Assembly: GCA_030340625.1 (NCBI GenBank)
Contig: JAOPHQ010005743.1
Location: forward strand, 1-64,000
Direction of reading: 5' to 3'
DNA: 64,000 bases
Source of the DNA: Merluccius polli
Lineage: Eukaryota > Chordata > Actinopteri > Gadiformes > Merlucciidae
The notes under the pieces are model-generated. The model was given only the letters and a program-made list of their open reading frames with translations, searched no databases and had not been told where the DNA came from. Made by a program: the position numbers and the translations under genes. Positions 26,773 to 37,807 of this stretch are shown one piece after another (the stretch's first letter is position 1; each line of letters opens with the position of its first letter).

Positions 26773-26952
26773 GGCTGTAGGTGGGGGAGAGACAGGTGGG
26801 GGTATGGGTGGGGGAGAGACTGGTGAGGGTATGGGTGGGGGAGAGACGGGTGAGGGTGTGGATGGGGGAGAGACGGGTGGGGGTATGGGTGGGGGAGAGA
26901 CGTGAGGGTATGGATGGGGGAGAGACGGGTGAGGGTATGGGTGGGGGAGTGG
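26773..26952. repeat. G-rich minisatellite in hk2 intron 8
   Basis: About seven degenerate units of roughly 22-26 bp built on GGTGGGGGAGAGACGGGTG, beginning within 10 bases of the exon 8 donor and filling over half of the 316-bp intron. Confidence 0.9.
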
Positions 26953-27084
26953 GGGCTGAATGAATCACAATATCTACAGGTAGACTGTAGATATTGGGGT
27001 TTCAAACCCTGCTGTTGGGGGTTAGGTTAGGTTGTCGAGTGGATGGCATTCACTAGACTCAAGAATGATGTTTACTTGTGCCAG

Positions 27085-27318
27085 GGACAATGGCGGTCTG
27101 CTGGCCGCAAAGACGGTCCTGCAGGGGCTGGGGCTGACTCCGTCCACGGAGGACTGCGTTGCCACCCAGAGGGTTTGTCAGGTGGTTTCCACGCGCGCTG
27201 CCCACCTCTGCGCCGCCACACTGGTGTCCGTCTTGCGGCAGATCCGCGACAACAAGGCGGCAGAGAAGCTCCGCACCACCATTGGCGTAGACGGCTCCAT
27301 CTACAAGTGCCACCCACA
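27085..27318 (+). CDS. hk2: hk2 exon 9
   Basis: 234 nt, the family length. Encodes LLAAKTVLQGLGLTPSTEDC, VSTRAAHLCAATLVSVLRQI and TIGVDGSIYKCHPQ, the large-domain ATP-side residues of the N-half. Confidence 0.95.
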
Positions 27319-27572
27319 GTAAGTACAAAAAATGTAATTAAAAAATTCCAATAAAACCTCCTCTGCACTTATTGGATGTTCATACGTCCTGGCAATTGAT
27401 AGTACATGGCATCATATAGCATCTTACCCTAGCTATCCATGCTGGATGCCAGAAAGGATGGCTAAACCTAGCAATTATGGTGCACCTAGAAACTTCTAGG
27501 TGCAGGGTTGCTAACCCATCCTTGTTGCTCTACTGACAGTGATATATTGTCGTTTTTCCTTTCTACTGATAA

Positions 27573-27906
27573 ATGTAGTTATTGTAAGTCGCTTTGGACA
27601 AAAGCATCTCCCCTGCTGCTGTGACAAGTATAGAGACAGGCTGACCTATTGTGTATTTGATACCTATTGTTCACAGGCCAGTCTTCTCCATGTATTCATG
27701 TTGAAATATTTTGTTTGTATCTTTCATGACAAAAAGATAGAAGCCATTTTTGTAAGAACACAGAATATTTGATCAAATACAAGGCAGCAGTATAAAGGAA
27801 GATTCCTAATGCCACTTTTTGGTATGACCCCAATGTTGACTATATGTTGTCCGCCTCACCTGTAAGTCGGTTTGGATAAAAGTGTCCGCTGAACGACTAA
27901 ATCCAA
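27573..27906. repeat. Two copies of a common fish SINE/LINE-tail motif
   Basis: TAAGTCGCTTTGGACAAAAG (about 27586-27606) and TAAGTCGGTTTGGATAAAAG (about 27861-27881) match the ubiquitous teleost repeat tail AAGTCGCTTTGGATAAAAGC. A reversed, degraded copy lies at 28434-28472 in intron 10. Ends of the larger elements were not resolved. Confidence 0.55.
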
Positions 27907-27929
27907 TGTACCCCTCCTCCACTTCAAAG

Positions 27930-28234
27930 GTTTGCCCGGCGGCTCCACAAGATGGTGAGGCGGCTGGCACCCGACTGTGACGTGCGCTTCCTGCAGTCAG
28001 AGGACGGCAGCGGCAAGGGTGCTGCCATGGTAACGGCGGTGGCGTACCGGCTGGCCATGCAGCACGCCGAGCGACAGTGCATCCTGAACACGCTGCGGCT
28101 GAGCCGGGAGCAGCTGCTGGAGGTGAAGAGGAGGCTGGAGAAGGCCATGGAGCAGGGCCTGGCCAAGGAGACTCACCCGCAGTCCAGCGTCAAGATGCTG
28201 CCCACCTATGTCCGCGCCACGCCCGACGGCACAG
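27930..28234 (+). CDS. hk2: hk2 exon 10 (end of N-half, linker helix, start of C-half)
   Basis: 305 nt, as in other vertebrates. Encodes FARRLHKMVRRLAPDCDVRF, SEDGSGKGAAMVTAVAYRLA, the long connecting helix (about LRLSREQLLEVKRRLEKAME), and KMLPTYVRATPDGT of the C-half. Confidence 0.96.
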
Positions 28235-29359
28235 GTGAGCTGGACCACCGTCCCCGGGTCATGTTGCAAGCAGACCTCAGGACCACGGCTCCTGTCTGCT
28301 TCTGTTTGCTTCCGTCTGTTCCCCCACAGCACAGCAGACTGATGGAGACTGGCGTAATGTTCAAGGCGTAATGCGTAGTTAGCACTGACTCGGCCGCTTG
28401 CGTCATGTGTGCATCGCTTTGTTTCACCTGATATTACATTTAGGCAAATGCGTACATCCAAAGCAACTTAAAAGTGAAAGTGACTAACAATTGAAGCATA
28501 TTCGAGCAATTAAAGCAAATTTGAGTGGCTACAAAAAAAAACAAGTGGTCAACTCTCAACTCAACTGACATGTCAATCTGTTAGATTCCCTAGTGGATGT
28601 GTTTTATAACTCACAACTCTGTGGGCTTAGAAACAACTGATTACACTTTTAATACATTTTTGAACTTTTGAAGTGTTTCCTGTAGTTTGTAAATTAAATG
28701 GATCTCACCTAAGGACACAGAGATGCGAGGATTGAGTAATTAGCCCATGGATGTAGGTTGTTGCTTTTTTGGTATTTGTGATATGCAGGTGATTTGCGGG
28801 CAGGTTAATTAAAGTCAGTTTCTTAATTTCTTGCCGTAAGCTATTTCTTGTATGCCAACCAAATTATTTCATTAAAGTTCGGTCTTGCATATCCTTTAAT
28901 GCCGTTTGGCCTCTAGCCTGTCAGACAAAATCCTACGTGTTTTTTTTTCTGATTAGCTTTGTGTCCTCGTTGGATTGACTATAGACTGTCACTGCAGTTT
29001 CGGGTGAGAAAATACCTTAACCGAGCATCACTAAAGGACACAATTTGGCTCTTTAAATGTCAAGCTGCCTAATAAACTACCTAAGGTAGTTTATCAAAGT
29101 ATGTGAAAGTGTATAAGTTCAGCTCATCTGGAAACTATTGTGGACTCAAGTCTAAATGTGTCTTCAATGTGGCAGCAAAATGGGCTAAAAAAACAGAATA
29201 TTTTCGCAATGTAATGCCTGCTTTTCACAGCTAGGGTGTGTTTGTGTGTGTGTACGTGTGTGCGTGCGCACTTGCGTGCCTGTGCGTGCCTGTACTTGTG
29301 TGTGTGTGCGCACGTTCGTGCATGTATGCCCTGTGTGCGTGTGTGTGTCTCCTCCCCAG
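28235..29359. other. hk2 intron 10
   Basis: Contains the reversed repeat tail noted at 28434-28472 and a GT-rich tract (about 29236-29350) that runs almost into the exon 11 acceptor. Nothing else recognised. Confidence 0.6.
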
Positions 29360-29508
29360 AGCACGGTGACTTCCTGGCTCTCGACCTCGGGGGGACAAAC
29401 TTCCGCGTGCTGCTGGTGCGTGTGCGGAGCGGGAAGAGGCGAAGCGTGGAGATGCACAACAAGATCTACAGCATTCCACAGGACACCATGCAGGGCACCG
29501 GGGAGGAA
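29360..29508 (+). CDS. hk2: hk2 exon 11 (C-half phosphate-1 loop)
   Basis: 149 nt. Encodes EHGDFLALDLGGTNFRVLLV and on to VEMHNKIYSIPQDTMQGTGE. The loop is canonical GGTNFR, unlike that of exon 3. Confidence 0.96.
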
Positions 29509-29813
29509 GTATGCCCCCATAATATTTAGATTAGTTGTTCAGCCCAAGTATGTTTTCCTTTGAGTAAATGAGCATGAATACAGCTTTAACTGGAGATTTT
29601 CCTGAAAACAGCATAGTTTGCGGATGCTACTGCTCGATATGGTGTTCCCAGCTCATGTCTGTAAGCCCTGTGAGGACTGGCAGTGTGGTGAGGCTCTGGT
29701 GTCCATACGACTTTAGAATTGCATTCACTGGGGGCAAACTTGAATCATGCGTCAGATGTGTTTTAATGTGTCTAAAGATCTGCGTGTGTGCGCACCCGTA
29801 TGTATTGTCATAG

Positions 29814-29933
29814 CTCTTCGACCATATCGTGCACTGCATTGCGGACTTCTTGGAATACATGGGAATGAAGGGGGCATTCCTCCCCCTGGGCTTCACGTTC
29901 TCCTTCCCTTGTCAACAAAGACAACTGGATCAG
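29814..29933 (+). CDS. hk2: hk2 exon 12
   Basis: 120 nt, phase 0. Encodes LFDHIVHCIADFLEYMGMKG and LPLGFTFSFPCQQRQLDQ. Confidence 0.95.
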
Positions 29934-30172
29934 GTAATGCACCTCATTTGTGGACGACCCATAAATGCAATGTTTTCTCTTTTGTAGGGGTGTCACGATT
30001 TCGAAATCAAAAGCAGGATCGACATGATCAAATTTTTTATTTGTATTAATTTATTTTTAAGCTGCGTTTGTTGTCCGGTGGCTCTTCTTGTTTTTGTGTT
30101 AGTTATTTCACCAATTGGTGAAATGTTTTTGTTATATTTTAAATAAATTATTTAATGGATGTTTTCTTTTAA

Positions 30173-30699
30173 AGGGGAACTTGGCAACTCTAGCCATTTC
30201 TTCGCTGGTTTTCACTTTTGTGGTCGCATGTTTTCTCAACGAGCTCCCCCTACAGGTCTGGGACGTATATTACACAACACTGTCGTAAAAAAACTCACTT
30301 GCGGCACCCTCCTCCCCCTTTCTACCGCTGCTCATGTGCATTTGTTGCCGGACTTTTTCGTGTGGCGCGATGTCTACCGAGGTTGGTAATACATTATACA
30401 CTGTATCATAGAACATTGACATGTATAGCCGGCATGATTAACCGTTATTGAGGGGGGCGTGTGTGTTTATGTTGAATTGCCGTAAAGCAGTTTGTGTTTC
30501 TCGCTTGTTCTCGCTTCTAGCGATACTTCCCATTTCCAATTTACTGGGACGGTAGTCCCAAAGTTGCAAGGCTGGTTTTCCACCTGGGGGCGCTGAGGGG
30601 GAGCGGGGATAGTCACCATTAACACCGGAACAGACCATTTAACCATCCAAATGATTTCCAGATGGGTTTATTAAGTTGAAAAAGTTGCCAAGTGCCCCT
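30173..30699. mobile_element. piggyBac-type MITE flanked by TTAA
   Basis: Inverted ends AGGGGAACTTGGCAACT and AGTTGCCAAGTGCCCCT, each next to TTAA (30169-30172 and 30700-30703), the target duplication specific to piggyBac. 527 bp, non-coding, in hk2 intron 12. A further TE-like end (GGGGTGTCACGATTTCGAAA) lies at about 29988. Confidence 0.88.
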
Positions 30700-30946
30700 T
30701 TAAACACACAAACAAAATGAGCCACTAGATGACAGCTAAAAAAATCTTCCTTTAATCATTTAAAATCGAATATATATTTTTTTGTAAGTTTAATAAAACG
30801 GCACAAACACTGTCATGTACCTCCTGAGACCATGTGGATAAGCTACCTCCACGCAACAACACCATGTCAAAACTAATTTTCCTGTCCTCAGAGTTTTTAG
30901 TTAATAGATAATGCAATTGTCACTGTCTCTGTCTTGACACACGCAG

Positions 30947-31042
30947 GGAATCCTATTGAAATGGACAAAGGGATTCAAGGCCACCGGCTGCGAGGGGGAG
31001 GATGTTGTCACACTGCTGAAAGACGCCATTCACCGCAGGGAG
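30947..31042 (+). CDS. hk2: hk2 exon 13
   Basis: 96 nt, phase 0. Encodes GILLKWTKGFKATGCEGEDV and VTLLKDAIHRRE, closely matching HK2 among the vertebrate paralogues. Confidence 0.95.
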
Positions 31043-31179
31043 GTGAGTTCACATGCAACAGGAATCAATGGCCCGTTGTACCCATTGTGGTACCACGGCA
31101 CAGGCATTATGTCTGAAATCATGTTGGCGGCTGCTTTATAATACATTGGACAAACAATAACTGTTGCCACTGATGACAG

Positions 31180-31279
31180 GAGTTCGACCTTGATGTGGTG
31201 GCAGTCGTCAACGACACTGTGGGAACTATGATGACCTGCGGCTACGAGGACCCATTGTGCGAGGTGGGCCTGATCGTAG
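31180..31279 (+). CDS. hk2: hk2 exon 14 (C-half catalytic Asp)
   Basis: 100 nt. Encodes EFDLDVVAVVNDTVGTMMTC and on to CEVGLIVG. Asp655 corresponds to human Asp657. Confidence 0.96.
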
Positions 31280-31436
31280 GTGAGTGCACCACATTTCTCG
31301 TCATGCATTGCATGTAAGTAGCATGCAAGAGCTACCCGGCCATTAGTCATGTAACTTCAAATAATAAATGCTGTGGTTTCCAACCTATTTTCCTTGGAGC
31401 ACCCCTACTTGTATCTACAGCAATAAAAGCTGAGCA

Positions 31437-31525
<89 letters not shown>
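31437..31525. repeat. (CA)n microsatellite
   Basis: About 44 CA units in hk2 intron 14, shortly upstream of the first Harbinger copy. Confidence 0.98.
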
Positions 31526-31532
<7 letters not shown>

Positions 31533-31549
31533 TAAGTAATTCATTCCAA

Positions 31550-33135
31550 GGGCCCTATTTTGCACTCAGCGCAATTGACTTTGTGCACTGGCGCTTGTGC
31601 AATTCCTATTTTGCACCTGACGCACATTGGAATTTTCCCTCGCAAGGCGCAAGTCCTTCACTTGGGGAATGAAGTTGCGCTCCGGGGGCGGTTCAGCGAA
31701 AACAGGAGGCGTGTCCCGGCGCAAACGTTCCCTGATGCTATTCTGCAGTTTCACAAAACAATTGCGCCACAGACCAGAAAAAACCTAGTTTAAAGTCAGT
31801 GGCGCTTATTCAGACGATATTTTAAGGGCGCTTGGCGGGGTGGGGGGGGGGGGGGGGGCGCGGTCCAAAAATCTGGACCGGCGCAAAATTAATAATACAC
31901 AAAATAAAAAATACAAAATAAAATAAAAAAAATAATTACGGCCGGCCGGCTCGGCCTGAAATCGTCCGGCCGTTGGGGAAATATCCCGAACCTCCCGACG
32001 GCAGCCCGTCCCTGGCCATAGTGTAGTGTGTGTACAACGTGCATTCACTTTGCTTCTCTCATCTACAAGGAAGCAGTTCTCATTTTTGCAAACCATACAT
32101 ACAAGCAAAAATATTACCACATAGGCTATGTGAAAAATAGGCATAAATCTAGCGTACACAGTTACCCAAAATATTCAGGCTAATAGTAATGACGGATCAA
32201 ATTAACCTGTTTGACCAATAGTCGCAAGACACATAGGTATATAATGACACCAGGATGACACCTTTTATTATGCCAGCAACAGCGCGTGAAATGTTTTATA
32301 ATCGAAAACACACAGAAACACGACGCGGTGTAACTGAAAGAACATTCGGCATACTGAAAATGCGCTTCAGCTTATTTGACAGAAGAGCTGCATCATCTGT
32401 AAGCAGTGCTTGAAGTGGGCCGGTACGCACCGGTACGCAGTACCGGCACTTACATTTTACCCTTTAGCGTACCGGCACTTTTTCTTGAGTACCGGCACTT
32501 GTCACAGGCTGCCCCCCCACCCCCTCGTCGGTCGTAGGTCCGGGGTGGGTCAATCGCCCCCCCCCCCCCCCCCCCCCCCCCCGTCGTACGCAGTACCGGC
32601 ACTTATTTTTGTCCACTTCAAGCACTGTCTATAAGCGAAGTAATCTCGGTCTAATGTTAGACCACATTGCAAAAAAAAGTAGGCTATATCACCATGCATT
32701 CATAACCTCGTGATTCAGTGAGAGTGAGGCCAAAACATCGGAAAGTAGGCGTCTTTGTGACATTTCTTTATTTACATTTTGTCAACGGAAACAGAAGAAC
32801 TAATTATGTTTCCCTCTGATGGGCATGCGTGCGCTACGGCGGGATTGGACCCGTCTGGGTCCAGTAGTGGCGATGCGCGATGTGCTCGCCATGGAACAAG
32901 TGCGCCTGCATTAAAAGGGAATGTGAGCCGACGCTCTGATTGGTTTATTGCACGTTACGCCCAAACCACACCTATGACTAATGTAGCTACTTCAGACCAA
33001 CCCATTTTAGATTTGCGCCGGGCGCAAGCGTCATTTATCCCGCCGGCATAATAGCAACAGCGCCCAAGATCCGCCCACAAAGCCACTTGCGCTTTGCGTT
33101 TCATACTTGCGTTTCAGACCGGCAAAATAGGGCCC
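31550..33135 (+). mobile_element. PIF/Harbinger-derived element, copy 1
   Basis: Ends GGGCCCTATTTTGCACTCAG and GCAAAATAGGGCCC, flanked by the 3-bp duplication CAA (31547-31549 and 33136-33138). The interior at 32282-32395 reads YNRKHTETRRGVTERTFGIL and KMRFSLFDRRAASS, matching the conserved RxxVExxFGxLKxRF motif of Harbinger transposases. That, with the 3-bp duplication, supports the assignment. It is a deletion derivative, 1586 bp, in hk2 intron 14, and carries a nested hAT MITE at 32404-32627. Confidence 0.85.
32404..32627. mobile_element. 224-bp hAT MITE nested in Harbinger copy 1
   Basis: Inverted ends CAGTGCTTGAAGTGG and CCACTTCAAGCACTG. 8-bp duplication TCTGTAAG / TCTATAAG (one mismatch) at 32396-32403 and 32628-32635. 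The interior has GGTACGCACCGGTACGCAG repeats and the GC-rich GTCGGTCGTAGGTCCGG cassette followed by a long C run. Confidence 0.88.
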
Positions 33136-33700
33136 CAAATCTTTATTGTCAAAAAATAGACCCATGGCCTTTACCTTTGGTACATTTCTCTTTTCTAATT
33201 ATTTTTTCTTTTAACAACCCAACACAGTAGGCCTATACACACGTCCTTACCAAAAGAATAATAACGATTCATTATCAGTGTATCAAGTGATTAATCAGCT
33301 CCTATACATATGGCTCTGTCCTAGATCTCCCGCAGACCAAATAACTAAAACAGGGGCAGTTTGTTGCCTATCCACATGCACCTCATGCAAAAACTCGTTT
33401 TGACACAGCTATACAGTACTAATTTGGCTCTAACAGTAACAAAAACAATCAATAACTACTTACGTTTTTTTACTCTGTGTTCATTCATAAACTAATGGCC
33501 ACCTTGGGCTTGCATACCTCTGACCATAGAGGAATGTCAGGTGTGCTACTAGTCACAGCCAGCCTAAAGTCCTGGTGGACATCGAGCCTGTTACGGGCCT
33601 TTGTATTTATTGTTACAAGGGCGCTGAAAGCCGTCTCAGACAGGTACATAGTGCTGAATGGGAGAATAACACTTGTAACTGTGTGTTTGGCCACTCTAGG

Positions 33701-33769
33701 CAAGGCAATGCAGCTTTATTTATATAGCGCATTTCATACACAATGGCAACTCAATGCGCTTTACATAGA
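33701..33769 (-). mobile_element. 69-bp L2-type LINE 3'-tail insertion
   Basis: Nearly identical to the 3' end of the L2 LINE at 50645 (GCAGCTTTATTTATATAGCG and on). Flanked by the duplication ACTCTAGG (33693-33700 and 33770-33777). An extreme 5'-truncated retrotransposition event into the hAT pseudogene. Confidence 0.85.
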
Positions 33770-34687
33770 ACTCTAGGTGCAACAGCATGTCCTTTGACTA
33801 TCCAAACGCTTTTGTGTCTGTTGTTGGAAATATTTCTTTGACACCGAATCGGCTTTAAGGTCAGCAAGCTCACAGTCGAGGTATTCCACGTCCTCCAGGC
33901 TGGAAATGTAGGGGTCCATCATCTACGCTTCCTTTGATAAGTACCAGCAAAATGGGACGTAAAGACGCGCACACTGTGCCACAGTGTAAATTAAAATAAA
34001 ATCTAATATATTCACAAAAACATTTAGTAAAAGGCAAAAAAACAAAACACGTTGTTTGCGATTGGTTTGGCTGGTTCCACCCGAGCGCAGTAAAACATAT
34101 CCCCAGTACTTCAACGTTAAATTTAAAAACTAGACATTTTTCTACAGTTCAAAAAACACATCAGCAGTGGAAATTGTTGTAGCTCCCCTTTTGACATTTT
34201 CCCCAACTCTGTATTCCAGTTTGCGCACAAAAGCGCCGAGAGCATCTTTGCACTTCATGAGGTTTGATTCGGGACCTGGCGTCCGCTTGTTTGTAGAGAG
34301 TGTATGTGTCTGCTAGGTATGCTGTTTTTTTCCACCACCTGTGTGCCACATACTGTAGTTTCTCTACAGTTTTCAGGCAGGTGGGTTTGATTAGCTGCTC
34401 TCCAATATTGTGCGGCTTTTTAACAGCAAACACTCAACTGACGCCTCTGTGGCTCTGTGTAAATCACTGCCTGCTCTTTCAAATGCTTTTCTGATGTCTG
34501 TGGATCTTTTTGATAATGCCAACTGCTTTTTTCTCTCAAAAAAGACCTGACCTTCACCAATAGTCTCCTAGTGTTTTGTTTCTTGGTGTCATTTCATTTT
34601 GCTTGGCTTCGTGCTGTTATTGACTAGCTTCTCACCACAAATGACACATTCGAGACCTGTCCTGTCCTTCAATAAAACAGAAGTTAA

Positions 34688-35501
34688 AGGGACACTAAGT
34701 AGTTTTTTTTAGTAATTTATTACCTCAAATCAACGTCTTCATTCATAAATAAGTCCCCATTGGTGTACAATTATCTCTGTCAACAATCTCACTTATCCTC
34801 CTGAGCGAAGAATCACTTATCAGAATTTACATAGGACGGGCAAGCTCTATGGAGGCTTCCATGTCCTTCCGGTCTATGAACTGCCGAGAGGGACAAAAAG
34901 CACTACGTGGTACAGGTAAGGCTAAACGCGTTTTCACTCAGAGCCAGCGTGACTGTGGAACAGAGAAGGAGCTTAGCGAGACGCGCTTGTCACTTAAAAA
35001 ACGATATAAACATGAGAACATAATTCACTATCTTGCTCGAGGAGTAATTACTCATACATGCTCACACTAATGATTCAATGCAGTTTGAAGTTGGTTTGAA
35101 ATAACGTACCCAAAGTGCTCAAAGTGGGCCGGTACGCACCGGTACGCAGTAGGTCGTAGGTCCGCGGTGGGTTACGATCGCGCCCCCCCGTCGGTCGTAG
35201 GTCCGGGGTGGGTTAATATCGCGCCCCCCCCCCCTGTCGCTTATATGTGAATAATGGAGTACCGTACCGGCACTTATTTTTTTCCACTTCCACGAGCACT
35301 GAACGTACCTCATCATCCGAAACAAAACTTGATGAAGTGGTGTTTGAAGACATGTTGTTATCATGTTGTCATAGCTTCTTGAATCTTGACTAATACCACT
35401 TGCCGTAGTTCGAAAACGCGAGGCGCTAGAGAGCATAAATTCGTTTGAATGCAAAATACAATTTGACCACTAGATGGGGGAAAAAACTACTTAGTGTCCC
35501 T
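34688..35501. mobile_element. piggyBac-type MITE, 814 bp, with a nested hAT MITE
   Basis: Inverted ends AGGGACACTAAGTAGTTTTT and its complement, flanked by TTAA (34684-34687 and 35502-35505). It interrupts the hAT transposase frame and itself hosts the MITE at 35111-35301. Non-coding. Confidence 0.9.
35111..35301. mobile_element. hAT MITE (third copy of the GGTACGCACC family)
   Basis: Perfect 8-bp duplication AACGTACC at 35103-35110 and 35302-35309. The ends are diverged (CAAAGTGCTCAAAGTGG; CACGAGCACTG), and the interior has two tandem copies of the GTCGGTCGTAGGTCCG cassette with C runs. Same family as 32404-32627 and 40159-40382. Confidence 0.88.
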
Positions 35502-35581
35502 TTAAGGTAACAATCAATATTTAGCTTTACTTTCTTTTTTGATACTGATGAATCACCAGCACTTTTACGTTTCTCAGACAT

Positions 35582-37568
35582 GTTTCATTCATAAAATAGT
35601 GATGCTTTTGACTGCAGGAAAAACGAGGATAAGCTAGCTAGCTGACCTGGCAAAACTGATTGACACCACGGGTCACAGGTTGAGAGGTCACAGAGGTGTG
35701 GCCTACTATTTTTGAGTGAGGACCAAAAAATTTATCTTTTGTATAAATTATCCAGTAGGTGTGTTGTTATGATTTTATGTAACATGTGCAAATCAAAACA
35801 TTTTGACAACCCCAAAGCAGACAAAGCCTCACGCACCCCCTGAGATCTTTTGGACTTTTTGGATCTTTTGCAACAAAGTCACTTTACATGGCACCAACCA
35901 CAATGCAGAGAGTGAGAGAGAGGGGTTATTTGTTTAGTTTGTAATGTGTAGGTAATGTAGATCTTTTCAAAGACATGTTTATGTTGAGATAAATATACCT
36001 ATACAAGTAGCTTTGTCTCTCGTTGGTTTGCCCTCTAATGGACATAATTGATATTTTAATGAGCCAATGTGTTTTCAGTTTCAGTTTTTTTCAGGGGTGC
36101 AAACTTTCACCTTTCGGCGAAATTCGCTGTTTTTATTTCAAAATAGGTCATTCACGTGGATTGTGTAGATCTGAAATGCTACTTTTTTTGGGGAAGGGGG
36201 GGCTGGAGGTTTGTTTCTCAAAGTCTGTGGGTAAAGTCATCTCTGGCTAGGCGTGTTACTGTTTACCATAGTGTTCTTTTACTCTGCATAGGCAGTTTGA
36301 TTCGCAAACTACTCAATCCCTGAATCCCAGTCCAATAAAAACAAAGGTTTGGGTTGCTAGGCAGAGATTCCAGATGAATTTCAAATCCCGATTGGCTGAT
36401 AAAACAACTGCTGGCTCAACTCACCTACAGATCGATCACATTTAGCAGTGTTGCCAATACCATTGTTTGTTGCAATGTATGGACTCAAGTCAATAACTTA
36501 GGGAACTTATTTGATTCATTTCTAATGCTGTAATGATGATGTATACTCCGTAGAAGGTGGGCATTAAGTATACATAGTTACTTTCTTGAAACTTTGGCTT
36601 GATAATTTGTTCAGTTGTATTTTAGACTCCTGTTCCACTTGTTTTCTGACTAAACTAATTGCAATGTCTAGAAATCTGCTCTGTTTTCCACCTCCATTGG
36701 TTCTAAACACAACAACAGCGAGTTTACAAAGCTTTCGAAATATCTATAAAGGTTTTGAGTTTCCTGGTTTAACATGAGATTATTTTTTATTTTATTGGAT
36801 TTAGGCTATTAGTTAACCTTGTACCTTAAGCCTTTTTGAGATCCTTATAATAACTTCATATAAATGGGTCTGAATATCACTGACAGGCTTATGGGGGGGG
36901 AGGTATTTACACATTGCTCAACTTGCGCACTCTTGACTAGATGTTGTATACGCTGCAAGGCAATTATGATTAACACCTAAAGTAAATGTTTCTGAAACGT
37001 TTTTAAATCCTTAATTACAGATTACACCAAATCGAAACCTTTGTGGAATAGGTGTCAAAACCCATTTCAAACGTTTATTTTGACACCTAATGAGAATGTG
37101 TTAAATGGGTTTTAAAAAGATGACATTTACATTTAATTTGACACACTGCTTATCTTACCTTGGTAGTACAATGCTTCATGGCTGACTGACTGCTGTGTAT
37201 CTGTAATTCCTTACTACATTATTGTGTCACCCTGGCAGTGATATTAAATCATAGTGATGATTAAATCACAAATTCCTCATTGACTTAGAATGGTGATCGG
37301 TATTTTTGCCTCCAACTACCGCAAGCCACCTATAGGCCGTTAGATGAAGTACATGTTAGTCGTTTTGGCCAGGGCTTCACAAACGGGTGGTCACAGCTGC
37401 CGCTTGTTTTTTAGTTTTTTTTGCATTGAATATCACGGGTAACTGCGACTCGAAGCATAACTTTCATTTGACGTATATTGGAGCCTTAAGGTTCGGCCTG
37501 GACTCTTTTGGGTGAAGCCACATTTCTAGCTAGAGATGCATTTGACACGTCCTGTACCACGGCTTCAG
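35582..37568. other. Rest of hk2 intron 14
   Basis: Includes a hAT-like end fragment near 36093 (CAGGGGTGCAAACTTTCACC). Otherwise AT-rich sequence without recognisable features. Confidence 0.5.
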
Positions 37569-37752
37569 GCACGGGCACCAACGCTTGCTACATGGAGGAG
37601 ATGACGAACGTGGAGCTGGTGGAGGGGGACGAGGGGCGCATGTGCGTCAACATGGAGTGGGGGGCGTTCGGAGACGGCGGCGAGCTGGATGACCTGTGTG
37701 CCGAGTTTGATCGCATTGTGGACGAGAACTCCAACAACCAAGGAAAACAAAG
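37569..37752 (+). CDS. hk2: hk2 exon 15
   Basis: 184 nt. Encodes GTGTNACYMEEMTNVELVEG, RMCVNMEWGAFGDGGELDDL and NNQGKQR. It is isolated between introns of 6.3 and 6.1 kb that carry inverted Harbinger copies. Its length is not a multiple of three, so skipping would shift the frame. Confidence 0.95.
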
Positions 37753-37807
37753 GTACAGCAGGAGGAATATGATACAATACACTTTATTCATCCCAAAGTG
37801 GGGCAAG

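Larger units (their letters stand above)
33480..35581 (-). pseudogene. hAT transposase pseudogene split by later insertions
   Basis: Minus-strand start ATG at 35581-35579 opens MSEKRKSAGDSSVSKKKVKL, then is cut by a piggyBac-type MITE. After it come a C-x2-C BED-finger piece (CVICGEKLVNNSTKPSK), AVKKPHNIGEQLIKPTCLKT, and the C-terminal dimerisation domain (VILPFSTMYLSETAFSALVT, KARNRLDVHQDFRLAVTS). This architecture is that of the ZBED5/FAM200-like hAT family. The catalytic middle is largely deleted and frameshifts are frequent. Left and right element ends may be the GGTTTCCAACCTATTTTCCT-like sequence near 31378 and a matching one near 35810. Confidence 0.8.

Noticed and set aside
27997..28461. 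Minus-strand frame of 154 codons opposite hk2 exon 10
   Set aside because: Shadow of the GC-rich coding exon; the plus-strand reading matches hexokinase codon by codon.
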